64,000 nucleotides of DNA from an uncultured Idiomarina sp. (GTDB lineage Bacteria; Pseudomonadota; Gammaproteobacteria; Enterobacterales; Alteromonadaceae). Location: assembly GCA_946885915.1 (NCBI GenBank), contig CAMPHF010000001.1, forward strand, positions 349,457 to 413,456. Reading direction: 5' to 3'. Under the pieces are notes generated by a model, which saw only the letters and a program-made list of their open reading frames with translations, did no database searches and was not told where the DNA came from. The stretch's first letter is position 1. Each line of letters begins with the position of its first letter. Shown piece after piece: positions 42,427 through 52,129 of the stretch. Made by a program: the position numbers and the translations under genes.

Positions 42427-42951
42427 TTACACGCCGTAAGTTAACGGACGTAAGCGCACTGGCTCTGACGTCGGTAATTGCACAGTTTGAGTCAGCCGCC
42501 AACTATCGTCAAAGGGGCGAACCGTAATGGTCCACTTCCCAGCAATTGGGGTCGGTAACTGGCCACGAAATGCTTGTTGGGCATTGGCCGTAATAGTTTG
42601 TTGCTGATCGCGCTCGGCGAGTGTGGCATGGTAAAACTCTACCGATAGCGCGGTTAATTGCTCGGGCTTACCACTTATGTAACGCAACACAAAGTCGTTG
42701 CCGTCTATCACTAATTCAAATTCAATCTGCTGACGCTGCGCCGCCACCACTTTTGCGACTTCAACATTAATCCCGCGACCCGCTTTGTAATACTCGTCGA
42801 CGACCATGGGGGTACCGCTAAAAAAGCTCGATACGTAGAGCGTAATCGACATGGCAATAATGACCGAAAAGGGAATACTGATCAGCACCCAGGGCCAGAC
42901 TTGGCGATACCACGGCGAGTGAGTGGTGGTGTTAGAAAGCTTAGGTTGCAC
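42427..42951 (-). CDS. FixH family protein
   Basis: This FixH/CcoH-like membrane protein assists cbb3 oxidase assembly. One membrane segment (about residues 20-42, WVLISIPFSVIIAMSITLYVSSFF) is followed by VVDEYYKAGRGINVEV, the typical FixH junction, and a beta-rich periplasmic domain ending in WTITVRPFDDSWRLTQTVQLP. The 174-residue length is normal. A hairpin separates it from ccoP, while ccoI follows within 2 bases. Confidence 0.88.
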   Translation of the reverse strand: MQPKLSNTTTHSPWYRQVWPWVLISIPFSVIIAMSITLYVSSFFSGTPMVVDEYYKAGRGINVEVAKVVAAQRQQIEFELVIDGNDFVLRYISGKPEQLTALSVEFYHATLAERDQQQTITANAQQAFRGQLPTPIAGKWTITVRPFDDSWRLTQTVQLPTSEPVRLRPLTYGV

Positions 42952-42962
42952 GGTTACCCCCT

Positions 42963-42989
42963 TAAAATAAACCCCGCTGAAGCGGGGTT
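42963..42989 (-). terminator. Terminator or processing hairpin between ccoP and fixH
   Basis: Arms AACCCCGC and GCGGGGTT enclose a 4-base loop. Read on the minus strand, TTTATTTT follows the stem. It could limit read-through from the abundant structural genes into the assembly genes. Confidence 0.75.
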
Positions 42990-43008
42990 TTACAACGAGT
43001 ACGTCGGC

Positions 43009-43971
43009 TTACTCCGCGCTGTCGTCTTGCGACAAACTATAAACGTAAGCAGTGATGAGATGGATTTTATCTTCACCGAGGATATCAATCCAAGCCGGCA
43101 TCACACCGTTACGGCCTTCACGAAGCGTTTCTTCGACGGCTTCTTGTGAGCCACCATACAGCCAAATATTGTCAGTTAAATTCGGTGCACCTAACTGTTG
43201 GTTACCTTTACCATCTTGACCATGGCAAGCCGCACAGACCGCATAGTTTTGCTGACCTGCTTTCGCCATTTCCGGATCTACTTTACGACCGCTGAGGCTG
43301 ATCACGTAAGTAGCCAATTCACTGATTTGTTGCTCATTGAACTGATTACTCCAGGCCGGCATGTTGCCTTGACGACCTTGGATCAACGAGGTTTTGATGT
43401 CATCTGGAGTGCCGCCATATAACCAATCATGGTCGGTCAGATTAGGGAAACCTTTGCCGCCCATGGCATTTGAACCATGACACTGTGCGCAGTTTTGCAA
43501 GAATAACCGTTGGCCAATTTTCAGCGCTTCCTCATCTTCAACCAATGCTGCTATCGGCTGCGTTGCAAAGGCTTGGAAGATAGGCCCAAAGGTTTCTTCT
43601 GCTTGGCGCAGTTCGCGGTCGTACTGTACGATCAAGCCTTGCTCTTTAGCTTGCGCCATTGCTGCTTCAGACTCAGCCAGCGAACGAACTTCCTGATTAG
43701 AACTCGTCCAGCCCAGTAAACCTTGGAAGTTACCCAACCCCGGATAAAGCGCCAAATACAAGAATGCCCACGCAAAACAGGCCCAGAATAGGTAGGTCCA
43801 CCAGGTTGGCAAGCCATTGTTCAGTTCAACAATGCCATCGAACTCGTGGTCCATTTCTTCGCCTTCAGGTACATCGGTGTAATTATGCATGTTCCAGCGT
43901 AATAGCCAGATTAATGCCACCAAGGTGCCCAGAGTCAGTACGATAATCCATGCACTCCAGAAGCTACTCAT
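43009..43971 (-). CDS. ccoP: cbb3 oxidase subunit III (diheme cytochrome c)
   Basis: CcoP passes electrons from cytochrome c to CcoO and CcoN. Two N-terminal membrane segments (about 8-25 and 58-78) are followed by two c-type heme sites: CAQCH at 161-165 and CAACH at 246-250. Methionine ligands are likely in the GNMPAW and GVMPAW repeats. The 320-residue length is typical of gammaproteobacteria. It overlaps ccoQ by 8 bases. Confidence 0.96.
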   Translation of the reverse strand: MSSFWSAWIIVLTLGTLVALIWLLRWNMHNYTDVPEGEEMDHEFDGIVELNNGLPTWWTYLFWACFAWAFLYLALYPGLGNFQGLLGWTSSNQEVRSLAESEAAMAQAKEQGLIVQYDRELRQAEETFGPIFQAFATQPIAALVEDEEALKIGQRLFLQNCAQCHGSNAMGGKGFPNLTDHDWLYGGTPDDIKTSLIQGRQGNMPAWSNQFNEQQISELATYVISLSGRKVDPEMAKAGQQNYAVCAACHGQDGKGNQQLGAPNLTDNIWLYGGSQEAVEETLREGRNGVMPAWIDILGEDKIHLITAYVYSLSQDDSAE

Positions 43972-44155
43972 TGTTCTTAGACTCCTGCTTGTTACTGTTC
44001 AGCGATGCGTCATCTTCTTCAAAAATAGAATTGGCTGCATCATCAAAGTTTTGCTTGCGCTTTTTGCTGTAGGCCCACCAGATGACCGCAATAAACAGCA
44101 CAAATACTAATACGGTATAAAAGCCGCGCCAGGTACCATAATCCATACCAAACAT
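43964..44155 (-). CDS. ccoQ: cbb3 oxidase subunit IV
   Basis: CcoQ is a small membrane subunit that stabilises the cbb3 complex. One membrane segment at about residues 10-28 (GFYTVLVFVLFIAVIWWAY) is followed by SKKRKQNFDDAANSIFEED, the common CcoQ ending. It has 63 residues, lies between ccoO and ccoP and overlaps ccoP. Confidence 0.93.
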   Translation of the reverse strand: MFGMDYGTWRGFYTVLVFVLFIAVIWWAYSKKRKQNFDDAANSIFEEDDASLNSNKQESKNNE

Positions 44156-44164
44156 ACGCGCTCC

Positions 44165-44785
44165 TTACTCACCACGTTGTAGCGAAGTACCTAAAGACTG
44201 CAAGTAAGCAATCAGGGCTTCCATTTCTGTCTTACCTTGCACTGCAGCTTTTGCACCTGCGATATCTTCATCTGTGTAAGGGACGCCGAATGAGCGGAAT
44301 ACTTCCATTTTTTTAGCGGTTAACTCACCATCTAAGGTGTTTTCCGCAAGCCACGGGAACCCTGGCATATTTGACTCAGGTACTACATCACGAGGATTCA
44401 TTAAATGGACGTAGTGCCACTCATCAGAATAACGGCCGCCAACCCGAGCCAAGTCAGGCCCGGTGCGCTTAGAACCCCATAAAAACGGGTGTTCCCACAC
44501 ATGTTCACCGGCCAACGAGTAATGACCGTAACGCTCCGTTTCATGACGGAAAGGGCGGATCATTTGGCTATGGCAGCCGACGCAACCTTCACGAATATAA
44601 ATGTCGCGGCCTTCCAACTCGAGCGCTGTATATGGCTGCAACCCAACAATCGGTTCGTTGGTTTGCTTCTGATACAACAGTGGCGTGATTTCAACCAAAC
44701 CACCGATAGAGATAGCGATGATCATAAATACCGCTAACCAGCCAACGTGTTTTTCAACAAATTCGTGTTTCAGATTCTTGCTCAT
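44165..44785 (-). CDS. ccoO: cbb3 oxidase subunit II (monoheme cytochrome c)
   Basis: CcoO is a membrane-anchored c-type cytochrome. One membrane segment (about 14-36) precedes the heme site CVGCH at residues 68-72, within [27 protein letters not shown] sequence. [16 protein letters not shown] and [10 protein letters not shown], with the methionine ligand, follow. The 206-residue length is normal. It lies 9 bases after ccoN. Confidence 0.96.
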   Translation of the reverse strand: MSKNLKHEFVEKHVGWLAVFMIIAISIGGLVEITPLLYQKQTNEPIVGLQPYTALELEGRDIYIREGCVGCHSQMIRPFRHETERYGHYSLAGEHVWEHPFLWGSKRTGPDLARVGGRYSDEWHYVHLMNPRDVVPESNMPGFPWLAENTLDGELTAKKMEVFRSFGVPYTDEDIAGAKAAVQGKTEMEALIAYLQSLGTSLQRGE

Positions 44786-44794
44786 GTGAACTCC

Positions 44795-46234
44795 TTAAGC
44801 GCTCTGAACGGCTGGTTCAATGGTTTCGTGGGCTTCTTTTTGGCCCCGAATCGTGCGATAGCAGTTGTAGGCCATAATCAGCATACCGGTAACAATGAAT
44901 ACGCCACCTAAGAACCGCACAAACCAGAATGGATAAGACGCTTGGACACTCTCAACAAAACTGTAGGTGAGGGTGCCGTCGGTGTTTACCGCACGCCACA
45001 TCAAGCCCTGCATGACGCCTGAAATCCACATCGCCACGATATACAAGACTACGCCGATGGTATGCAGCCAGAAATGCACGTTTACTAAACGTAAGCTGTA
45101 CACTTGAGTTTGGCCATACAACCGCGGAATCAGGTGATAAAGCGCACCGATAGTAATCATCGCGACCCAACCTAAAGCACCTGAGTGCACATGACCAATG
45201 GTCCAGTCGGTGTAGTGCGACAACGCGTTTACTGATTTAATCGCCATCATCGGACCTTCAAAGGTCGACATACCGTAGAACGACAAGCTGACAATCAAGA
45301 ACCGTAAAATAGGGTCGGTTTTGAGTTTATGCCAAGCCCCTGAGAGGGTCATGATACCGTTGATCATACCGCCCCATGATGGCACGAACAGCACCACTGA
45401 CATGACCATGCCGACCGTTTGCGTCCAGTCAGGTAGCGCGGTGTAGTGCAGATGGTGTGGGCCAGCCCAGATATATAGCGAGATAAGCGCCCAAAAATGC
45501 ACCACCGACAAACGGTAAGAATATACCGGACGTTCCGCTTGTTTTGGCACGAAGTAATACATCATGCCCAAGAAACCGGCAGTCAATAAGAAGCCAACCG
45601 CATTATGACCGTACCACCACTGCATCATGGCATCCACGGCGCCCGGGTAAATAGAGTATGACTTGGTAAAGGATACCGGTATCACCATACTGTTAGCTAT
45701 GTGGAGCACCGCGATGGTCACGATAAAACCACCGTAGAACCAGTTAGCCACATAAATATGTGAAGTGCGGCGTTTCACTAATGTGCCGAAGAACACAATG
45801 ACGTAGGCGATCCACGTAAGTGCGATCAGAATATCTACCGGCCACTCAAGCTCGGCGTACTCTTTCGAACTGGTCAAACCCATTGGTAAGGTCACGACGG
45901 CCGCTAAGATAACGGTTTGCCAGCCCCAAAACGTGAAAGCTGCCAATTTGTCGGAGAATAACCGAGTTTTACAGGTTTTTTGTACTACATAATAAGAAGT
46001 AGCAAATAAGGCGCTGGTGCCGAATGCAAAAATAACCGCATTCGTATGCAGAGGACGCAGGCGAGAGTAGGTTAGCCATGGCGTATCAAAATTGAGTGCT
46101 GGCCAAATTAATTGGGCGGCAATCAATACCCCAAGACTCATTCCGACAATCCCCCAAATGACCGTCATAATGGCAAATTGACGGACAACCTTCAGGTTAT
46201 ACTCGACTTGTTGTGGACTCGTTTGGTTCATCAT
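44795..46234 (-). CDS. ccoN: cbb3 oxidase catalytic subunit I
   Basis: CcoN is the heme-copper catalytic subunit of the high-affinity terminal oxidase. It has about twelve membrane segments. Histidine-bearing motifs include [11 protein letters not shown] near the N terminus, [33 protein letters not shown] and [10 protein letters not shown], which carry heme and CuB ligands. The 479-residue length is typical. It heads the ccoNOQP operon. No FNR/Anr box (TTGATnnnnATCAA) was seen upstream. Confidence 0.96.
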   Translation of the reverse strand: MMNQTSPQQVEYNLKVVRQFAIMTVIWGIVGMSLGVLIAAQLIWPALNFDTPWLTYSRLRPLHTNAVIFAFGTSALFATSYYVVQKTCKTRLFSDKLAAFTFWGWQTVILAAVVTLPMGLTSSKEYAELEWPVDILIALTWIAYVIVFFGTLVKRRTSHIYVANWFYGGFIVTIAVLHIANSMVIPVSFTKSYSIYPGAVDAMMQWWYGHNAVGFLLTAGFLGMMYYFVPKQAERPVYSYRLSVVHFWALISLYIWAGPHHLHYTALPDWTQTVGMVMSVVLFVPSWGGMINGIMTLSGAWHKLKTDPILRFLIVSLSFYGMSTFEGPMMAIKSVNALSHYTDWTIGHVHSGALGWVAMITIGALYHLIPRLYGQTQVYSLRLVNVHFWLHTIGVVLYIVAMWISGVMQGLMWRAVNTDGTLTYSFVESVQASYPFWFVRFLGGVFIVTGMLIMAYNCYRTIRGQKEAHETIEPAVQSA

Positions 46235-46251
46235 ATGGTTCCGCGGTCATG

Positions 46252-46323
46252 CTCTGATGAAATCAGAGTGAATGAAAAATGAACGTCGAACAGAACAACA
46301 ACACCCAGTGCTGGGTGATTCTG
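46252..46323 (-). other. Two hairpins in the ccoN leader
   Basis: CTCTGAT/ATCAGAG with a 3-base loop lies close to the ccoN start. CACCCAG/CTGGGTG lies further upstream at 46302-46317. Read on the minus strand the second is followed by a T-rich stretch, so it might act as an attenuator; this is inference. Confidence 0.4.
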
Positions 46324-46431
46324 TTACCGCAAGAATTTTAAGTGCATACGCCGGAAAAATACAGCCTATATTTTAATAATATACCTTATAAATGTATGTA
46401 TTACGTTCCAGCTGACTGAATTCCCTGCAGA

Positions 46432-46449
46432 TGTAACTTTACTGTTACA
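46432..46449. promoter_or_regulatory. Palindromic operator candidate TGTAAC-N6-GTTACA
   Basis: This is an 18-base dyad in the 326-base gap between divergent ccoN and the fasciclin gene. It sits upstream of both, so a shared regulator could bind it. It matches neither the FNR nor the Fur consensus. The rest of the gap is AT-rich; no promoter could be assigned with confidence. Confidence 0.4.
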
Positions 46450-46560
46450 GGCTTGTTCTAACTTTGCAAAATCTTTACAAAACAAAAAGAACCTTCTTTA
46501 CACTGCAAGCGTAATCATTCTCGAACAACAGTTAAGTTGTCTTAAACGAGGAGCTAAATC

Positions 46561-47067
46561 ATGTTAAAAGCAGTGAAGTACATCTCAAGTGCACTATTAA
46601 TCGCAGTATTTTCAATGTCAGCTATGGCCCATAATCACGGTGGCAAGAAAGAGAAAGATATCGTGGCAGTGGCAAGTGCTGACCCACAGTTCTCAACTTT
46701 AGTTGCGGCGGTAAAAGCAGCAGGTTTAGTTGAAACTTTGCAAGGCAAAGGTCCATTTACTGTATTCGCGCCAACTAATGACGCGTTTGCCAAGCTTCCA
46801 GCAGGTACTGTAGAGAACTTGTTGAAGCCTGAAAACAAAGATCAGTTAGTCGCTGTTTTGACTTACCATGTATTACCACAAAACGTGCCTAGCAGCGCCA
46901 TTGCTGGTAAAACGCTTGATGCAGAAACTGTTCAAGGTTCAACCTTGGCGGTAGATGCAACTGACGGCGTAAAAATCAACAACGCAACTGTTGTTGCGGC
47001 AGATGTGAAAGCCACTAACGGTATCATTCATGTAATTGACACCGTATTGTTGCCACCTGCTCAGTAA
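46561..47067 (+). CDS. Secreted fasciclin-domain protein
   Basis: This is a small exported protein with one fasciclin (FAS1/beta-Ig-H3) domain. A signal peptide (about residues 1-23, ending [11 protein letters not shown]) is followed by [40 protein letters not shown] and [14 protein letters not shown], the FAS1 landmarks. FAS1 domains mediate adhesion, and in bacteria such proteins are often induced by oxidative or photo-oxidative stress. Ribosome binding site GAGGAG precedes the ATG. It is followed by its own terminator, so it is monocistronic. Confidence 0.92.
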   Translation: MLKAVKYISSALLIAVFSMSAMAHNHGGKKEKDIVAVASADPQFSTLVAAVKAAGLVETLQGKGPFTVFAPTNDAFAKLPAGTVENLLKPENKDQLVAVLTYHVLPQNVPSSAIAGKTLDAETVQGSTLAVDATDGVKINNATVVAADVKATNGIIHVIDTVLLPPAQ

Positions 47068-47090
47068 TAGCAAATAGCGATGAAGACGAA

Positions 47091-47114
47091 ACGCACCCTC
47101 GGGTGCGTTTTTTT
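47091..47114 (+). terminator. Terminator of the fasciclin gene
   Basis: Arms ACGCACCC and GGGTGCGT are followed by a run of seven T. Confidence 0.92.
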
Positions 47115-47220
47115 ATGCGGCGAGGGTTGCCGATAGTCGCAAATATAAGAAGTTCATCGTAATGGCCCCAATAATACTGATCATTTCCGCTCATTAGCCC
47201 GTAAACTTACACCATAGCTG

Positions 47221-47241
47221 GCGTGCAATTGCACGCTTTTT
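47221..47241 (+). other. Perfect palindrome with T run before the RND operon
   Basis: GCGTGCAA and TTGCACGC form a 16-base palindrome followed by TTTTT, 33 bases before the adaptor gene start. It may be an attenuator in the leader or an operator. The fasciclin gene already has a terminator, so a second one is not needed for it. Confidence 0.45.
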
Positions 47242-47274
47242 AACTAAGTAACACGTTTGGAACAGGAAGTTTTC

Positions 47275-48339
47275 ATGTCGTCTCGTTTGGTCATTACTCG
47301 CGCTTGTATAGGCATATGTGCTTTGCTACTTACCCCCACCTCAGTATTAGCGCAGAGCTGGGGCGCTGAGCAAGCGGCTAATGTTGTGGTTGAACAAGTA
47401 AAATTCGAACGCGAATTAACTCGAGTTGATGCTGTGGGAACCTCGGAGGCGGCCAAATCAATCATGATTTATCCGGCAGTTGCGGACGAGGTGACGGCCG
47501 TTAATTTCGCGCCAGGTGATTACGTCGAAGCGGGTGATGTGCTGATTGAGTTGGACGCACGGCGACAAAAAGTGGCCGTTGCGCGCGCCACTTTGCAGTT
47601 AATGGATGCGAAGAGAAATGTTGAGCGATTACGAGTAAGTCGACGCGAGGGTGCTATACCGCAGAGCGAGCTAGACGCGGCCGAAATTGAGAAAGAGTTA
47701 ATCGAGGTTGATCTTGAAGAAGCTGAAACCAATCTAGAAGATCGTACAGTCCGGGCGCCATTTGCCGGTTATGTCGGTATTACTGACATTGAAATTGGTG
47801 ATCGGATAGATACCAATACCGCGATTACGTCACTGGACCAACGAAACCAACTTATTATTGATTTTAATGCGCCGGAGGCCGCTGCAGAGCTATTACGCGG
47901 TAAGCCTAACCTGAGTGTGCAACCATGGCAAAATCGTAGTGCTGACATTCCCGTCGAAATTATCGCGATAGATTCTCGAATTGATCCTCAAACTCGTACC
48001 TTGCGTGCGCGCGCCTTGATGAATAATAGTGATGACCTTTATCGGCCGGGACAGAGCTTTAGAGTCCGTCTGCAGGTGCAGGGCGATACTTATGCCGTGG
48101 TGCCAGAGGCCGCGTTGTTATGGGGACCAGACAATGCTTATGTGTGGGTGGCAGAGAATAACCAAGCTAAACGCGTTGAAGTACAGATCCAGCAACGCTT
48201 AGAAGGGCGTGTATTAGTCGAGGCCGACTTGGAGCTGGGCGACTTACTAATAACCGAAGGTGTGCAAACTTTGCGCGAAGGTCAAAATTTACGGTTTGCT
48301 GCAGGTAGTGAAGTTGAGCAAGCGGAATCATCACTATGA
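47275..48339 (+). CDS. RND efflux periplasmic adaptor subunit
   Basis: This is a membrane fusion protein that joins an RND pump to an outer membrane channel. A signal peptide (about 1-27, ending SVLA-QSW) is followed by a split biotinyl-lipoyl domain (AVNFAPGDYVEAGDVLIELDAR and VRAPFAGYVGITDIEIGDRI) around a short helical hairpin, then beta-barrel and membrane-proximal domains. The chosen ATG has AGGAAG upstream and gives 354 residues. It overlaps the pump gene by 4 bases. No outer membrane channel or regulator gene lies nearby. Confidence 0.92.
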   Translation: MSSRLVITRACIGICALLLTPTSVLAQSWGAEQAANVVVEQVKFERELTRVDAVGTSEAAKSIMIYPAVADEVTAVNFAPGDYVEAGDVLIELDARRQKVAVARATLQLMDAKRNVERLRVSRREGAIPQSELDAAEIEKELIEVDLEEAETNLEDRTVRAPFAGYVGITDIEIGDRIDTNTAITSLDQRNQLIIDFNAPEAAAELLRGKPNLSVQPWQNRSADIPVEIIAIDSRIDPQTRTLRARALMNNSDDLYRPGQSFRVRLQVQGDTYAVVPEAALLWGPDNAYVWVAENNQAKRVEVQIQQRLEGRVLVEADLELGDLLITEGVQTLREGQNLRFAAGSEVEQAESSL

Positions 48340-51300
48340 ATAAACGTGATCAAGAACTCGAAAATAGTGGCTTTGACGTTAATGAACTAGCTGATAACCA
48401 TAATGATTTGGCCTCAACGTCGATTCGCCGGCCAGTGCTTATTGTGGTGTTAAACCTTCTCATCATTATCGCTGGCTTCGCGGCCCTAAATGGCGTTGAA
48501 GTGCGTGAATTGCCAGACGTCGATCGCCCATTAATTACCGTCTCTGCATCTTTTCCGGGCGCCGCGCCTGAAACTGTAGATACCGAAGTTACCAGCCGGC
48601 TTGAAGGCGCTGTCGCCCGAGTTAGTGGGGTGAAAAACATTAATGCCTCGAGCGAAGAAGGCAGTACGCGAATTGTCGTCGAATTCATGCCCGGCGTTGA
48701 TCTAGATACGGCAGCAAACGAAACCCGTGAATCGGTGAGTCAGGTGCAACGCAGCCTACCAGAAGAGGTAGAACAAGTAGCCATTATTAAAGCGGATAAC
48801 GATGCTGAAGGCGTCGTAAGTTTAGCGTTATCCAGCGAAAGCTTGCCCTTAGAAATGCTTACCGAACGTGCAGAAACTGATATTGCCCCCTTGTTTTTAA
48901 GTATTCCGGGGGTTGCCGACGTGCGGGTGAATGGCGCGCGACAACGTGTACTACGCGTCGTCCTAGATCCGTTACAGCTGACGAGCTTTAACTTAGCGGT
49001 AAACGATGTTGCAGCGGTACTAAGACAAGCTCCTTTTGATGTGCCGGCGGGCAGTTTAAAGTCAACCGATCAACAACTTATTGTGCGCGCTGATGCGACT
49101 TCAGTGACCGCCAAAGACGTTGAAAATATCGTTATTCGCGGGGATACCCGAGTTGGTGATGTTGCCGCGGTCTATTTTGGTCCAGACGACGCCCAGAACC
49201 TTGTGCGTTTAGATGGTCGCCCGGTGATGGGCTTAGAGGTTATTCGCCAAGCCGGTAGTAACACCATTGAAATCTCGGATGCGGTGATGGCGATGGTTAG
49301 TGATTTAGAAGCGCGCTTTCCAGAGATTGAGTTTCAAGTAACTAACGATGATGCGGAGTTCATTCGAGGCTCTGTTGCTGAGGTCGTTACGTCGCTCGCT
49401 ATTACCATTGCTTTAGTCGTCGTCATTTTATGGGTATTTATCGGCTCTGGTCGCGCAACTATTATTCCAGCGGTTGCTATTCCGGTGAGTTTAATCGGTA
49501 CCTTGGCCATTATTTGGATGCTTGGCTTTTCGATTAACATTCTCACCTTGCTCGCGCTTGTCTTAGCAACCGGGCTGGTAGTCGACGACGCCATTGTGGT
49601 ATCTGAAAATATTCAACGCCGTCGCAGCATGGGCATGGGGTCGCGCGCGGCGGCAGTGATTGGCACCCGAGAAGTATTTTTCGCTGTTATTGCAACCACT
49701 GCCGTATTGGTTGCAGTGTTTGTACCTATTGCCTTCTTGCCATCAACAGCAGGGCGGTTATTCCGTGAATTTGGTGGGGTGCTCGCTGGTGCCGTGGTTA
49801 TTTCATCATTTGTCGCGCTGTCGTTAGTACCTGCGTTGACCGCTCGCTTGCCAATTAAGAAGTCTAACGGCCATATCCTCGGTGGTTTAGGTGAAAAAAT
49901 GCAAAATTGGTATGCCCAATCAATGCATTTCGCCTTAGATAAAGCATGGTTTGTGGTAGGGGTAAGTGTGCTAGCTGCTGTTGGTGCGTATTTTACTTAC
50001 GGCAAATTAGAAAATCAGTTAATGCCGGCCGAGGATCGCGGTACAGTTCGAATATTTGCGCGCGGACCGGACGGCGTGGGTGTTAATTTCATGGATCGCC
50101 AAGCGCGTAAAATGGAAGAAATTTTATTACCTTACGTTGACGGTGGTGCAGTGAAATCTATTTACACCGTGGTTGGTCAATGGGACCCCAACTTAACCTT
50201 CATCACAGTGAAGCTTGAAGATTGGGAAGCTCGCGATAAATCGCAGCAAGATATCATTGATGAAATTCGCGAGCCATTGGGTGAAATTCCGGGAGCGCCA
50301 GCGCGTGCGTTCGGTAGTAATAGCTTGAACTTGCGTGGCCAGGGTGGTGGTTTAGAGCTCGCTTTAACTGGCGGTGATTATCAGGAAATCTATGAAGCTG
50401 CACGTAGTTTCCAAGCAGCCATTCAAAGTGAAATTCCACAGCTAGGCACACCACGGATCTCGTATCAGCCGACTCAACCGCAGTTAAGAGTGAATATTGA
50501 CCGGCGCCGCGCTGAAGAACTTGGCGTTCCGCTCAGTAATATATCGACCACCTTACGGGCGGCGATTAACGGCGATGATGTTGCAGATCTAAATGTCGGA
50601 GATCAATCAGTTCCAATTCTGTTACAAGCAAATAATTCTCGGGTGAATGACCCGAGTGATTTATTGAATTTATATGTAGGCGCTAGTGATGGTTCCTTAG
50701 TACCGCTATCTACAGTTGCTTATATTACAGAAGAAGGTGTGGCTGCCGAGTTAGAACGGCAGAAACAAAGGCGAGCCATAGAATTAGATATGGAATTGCC
50801 GACCGATTTTGCGATTGAAGATGCTGTCGAACAATTAAGAGCATTATCTCAAGAGGTATTGCCAGATAACATAGGCATGGTGTTTTCGGGCGAGGCCGAA
50901 GCTTACGAGGAAACTGCACAAGAAGTTGCGCTGACCTATATTTTAGCCTTTGTGATCGTGTTTCTTGTGTTGGCCGCACAATTTGAATCGATCAATAGTG
51001 CCATCGTGGTCATGCTGACTGTACCTTTTGGTATTGCGGCGGCCATTTTTGCACTCTATTTAACCGGTAATAGTGTCAACATTTACACTCAAATCGGTCT
51101 GGTGATGCTCATCGGTCTACTTGCGAAAAATAGTATCTTAATGGTCGAGTTTGCTGACCAACTCCGCGACCGAGGCATGTCGTTACGGGATGCAGTAGAG
51201 AATGCTTCCCGGATTCGGTTACGGCCGATTGCGATGACCTTACTTTCAACCTTGCTTGGTGGATTACCACTTATTCTTAGTTTTGGTGCAGGCGCGGAAG

Positions 51301-51473
51301 CGCGTAACGCCATTGGCTGGGTGGTTTTCGGTGGCTTGGGCCTTGCCGTGCTGTTTACCTTATACCTAACGCCGGTGCTATATTATGGTTTAGCTCGTTT
51401 TACCAAGCCGCGCGCTGATGAAAGTCATCGTTTACAACGCGAAATGGAAGCAGCTAAAGAAATAGGGCACTAG
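48336..51473 (+). CDS. RND multidrug efflux pump, inner membrane subunit
   Basis: This is a 1045-residue proton-driven RND transporter with twelve expected membrane segments and two large periplasmic loops. The N terminus has SIRRPVLIVVLNLLIIIAGFAAL. The fourth membrane segment has ATGLVVDDAIVVSENI, with the paired aspartates of the proton relay near residue 413. The second half has LIGLLAKNSILMVEFADQLRDRG. It resembles the HAE1 drug-efflux group, but the substrate cannot be read from sequence. The N-terminal cytoplasmic tail (about 28 residues, acidic) is longer than in AcrB. Confidence 0.93.
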   Translation: MNKRDQELENSGFDVNELADNHNDLASTSIRRPVLIVVLNLLIIIAGFAALNGVEVRELPDVDRPLITVSASFPGAAPETVDTEVTSRLEGAVARVSGVKNINASSEEGSTRIVVEFMPGVDLDTAANETRESVSQVQRSLPEEVEQVAIIKADNDAEGVVSLALSSESLPLEMLTERAETDIAPLFLSIPGVADVRVNGARQRVLRVVLDPLQLTSFNLAVNDVAAVLRQAPFDVPAGSLKSTDQQLIVRADATSVTAKDVENIVIRGDTRVGDVAAVYFGPDDAQNLVRLDGRPVMGLEVIRQAGSNTIEISDAVMAMVSDLEARFPEIEFQVTNDDAEFIRGSVAEVVTSLAITIALVVVILWVFIGSGRATIIPAVAIPVSLIGTLAIIWMLGFSINILTLLALVLATGLVVDDAIVVSENIQRRRSMGMGSRAAAVIGTREVFFAVIATTAVLVAVFVPIAFLPSTAGRLFREFGGVLAGAVVISSFVALSLVPALTARLPIKKSNGHILGGLGEKMQNWYAQSMHFALDKAWFVVGVSVLAAVGAYFTYGKLENQLMPAEDRGTVRIFARGPDGVGVNFMDRQARKMEEILLPYVDGGAVKSIYTVVGQWDPNLTFITVKLEDWEARDKSQQDIIDEIREPLGEIPGAPARAFGSNSLNLRGQGGGLELALTGGDYQEIYEAARSFQAAIQSEIPQLGTPRISYQPTQPQLRVNIDRRRAEELGVPLSNISTTLRAAINGDDVADLNVGDQSVPILLQANNSRVNDPSDLLNLYVGASDGSLVPLSTVAYITEEGVAAELERQKQRRAIELDMELPTDFAIEDAVEQLRALSQEVLPDNIGMVFSGEAEAYEETAQEVALTYILAFVIVFLVLAAQFESINSAIVVMLTVPFGIAAAIFALYLTGNSVNIYTQIGLVMLIGLLAKNSILMVEFADQLRDRGMSLRDAVENASRIRLRPIAMTLLSTLLGGLPLILSFGAGAEARNAIGWVVFGGLGLAVLFTLYLTPVLYYGLARFTKPRADESHRLQREMEAAKEIGH

Positions 51474-51503
51474 TCCGGGGCTTTTAGAATAAGGATAAAG
51501 ACC

Positions 51504-52043
51504 ATGGTTCCAACTCGATTAATGTTAGCCGTTGCTTTTGCAGCGGCTAATTTTTTGGCTGTTGCGCAAGCTGAAGTTAGCCACGCCAGCACTGACGGTT
51601 TCACGTCTAAACATACGGCGACATTAAGTGCCGATGAAATGACGACCTGGGTTGCATTAACACAAGACGTTGGTAAGTGGTGGTTGGATGACCATACTTG
51701 GTTTGGTGACGCTAGCAATTTATCGATAGAACTGCGCGCCGGCGGCTGCTTTTGTGAGCGCAATGATAGTGCAGAATCGATGCATTTAATGGTCAGTCAT
51801 GTGCAGCCACCAAAAACCTTGCGGCTGCTGGGTGGTTTGGGACCGCTGCAAGGCTTAGGGCTGTATGGCGCATTAGAATGGAATATCTCGACGCTAGACG
51901 CACAAACCCAATTAAATTTAACTTACCGCGTCGGTGGCTATAGTGAAATGGATTTAACTCAATTAGCACCAATTGTGGATGGTGTGCTGCAGCAGCAATT
52001 TGAATCGCTGGTTAGCTACATAAACACGCTAGAGACACAATAA
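51504..52043 (+). CDS. Secreted SRPBCC-domain protein
   Basis: This is a 179-residue protein with a signal peptide (about 1-23, ending AVAQA-EVSHA) and an SRPBCC/START-like fold. ADEMTTWVALTQDVGKWWLDDHTWFGD, LRAGGCFCER and the C-terminal QQQFESLVSYINTLE match activator-of-Hsp90-like (AHSA1) polyketide-cyclase proteins. It lies 30 bases after the RND pump with AAGGATAA as ribosome binding site, so it probably belongs to that operon. Role unknown; ligand binding in the periplasm is inference. Confidence 0.82.
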   Translation: MVPTRLMLAVAFAAANFLAVAQAEVSHASTDGFTSKHTATLSADEMTTWVALTQDVGKWWLDDHTWFGDASNLSIELRAGGCFCERNDSAESMHLMVSHVQPPKTLRLLGGLGPLQGLGLYGALEWNISTLDAQTQLNLTYRVGGYSEMDLTQLAPIVDGVLQQQFESLVSYINTLETQ

Positions 52044-52076
52044 AGGCGCTCACTGATTACAGCAGAGGCCTAGATG

Positions 52077-52117
52077 AAGGCACTGATAAGGAATTGCTCG
52101 CTATCAGTGCCTTTATT
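52077..52117 (+). terminator. Terminator of the RND-SRPBCC operon
   Basis: A 12-bp stem, AAGGCACTGATA with TATCAGTGCCTT, encloses a 13-base loop and is followed by TATT. It lies just before the dif site. Confidence 0.85.
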
Positions 52118-52129
52118 GAAATAGATGCT

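Noticed and set aside
46252..46268. FNR-like box in the dyad CTGAT-GAA-ATCAG
   Set aside because: Spacing is 3, not 4, and outer bases differ; it is better read as an RNA hairpin in the ccoN leader.
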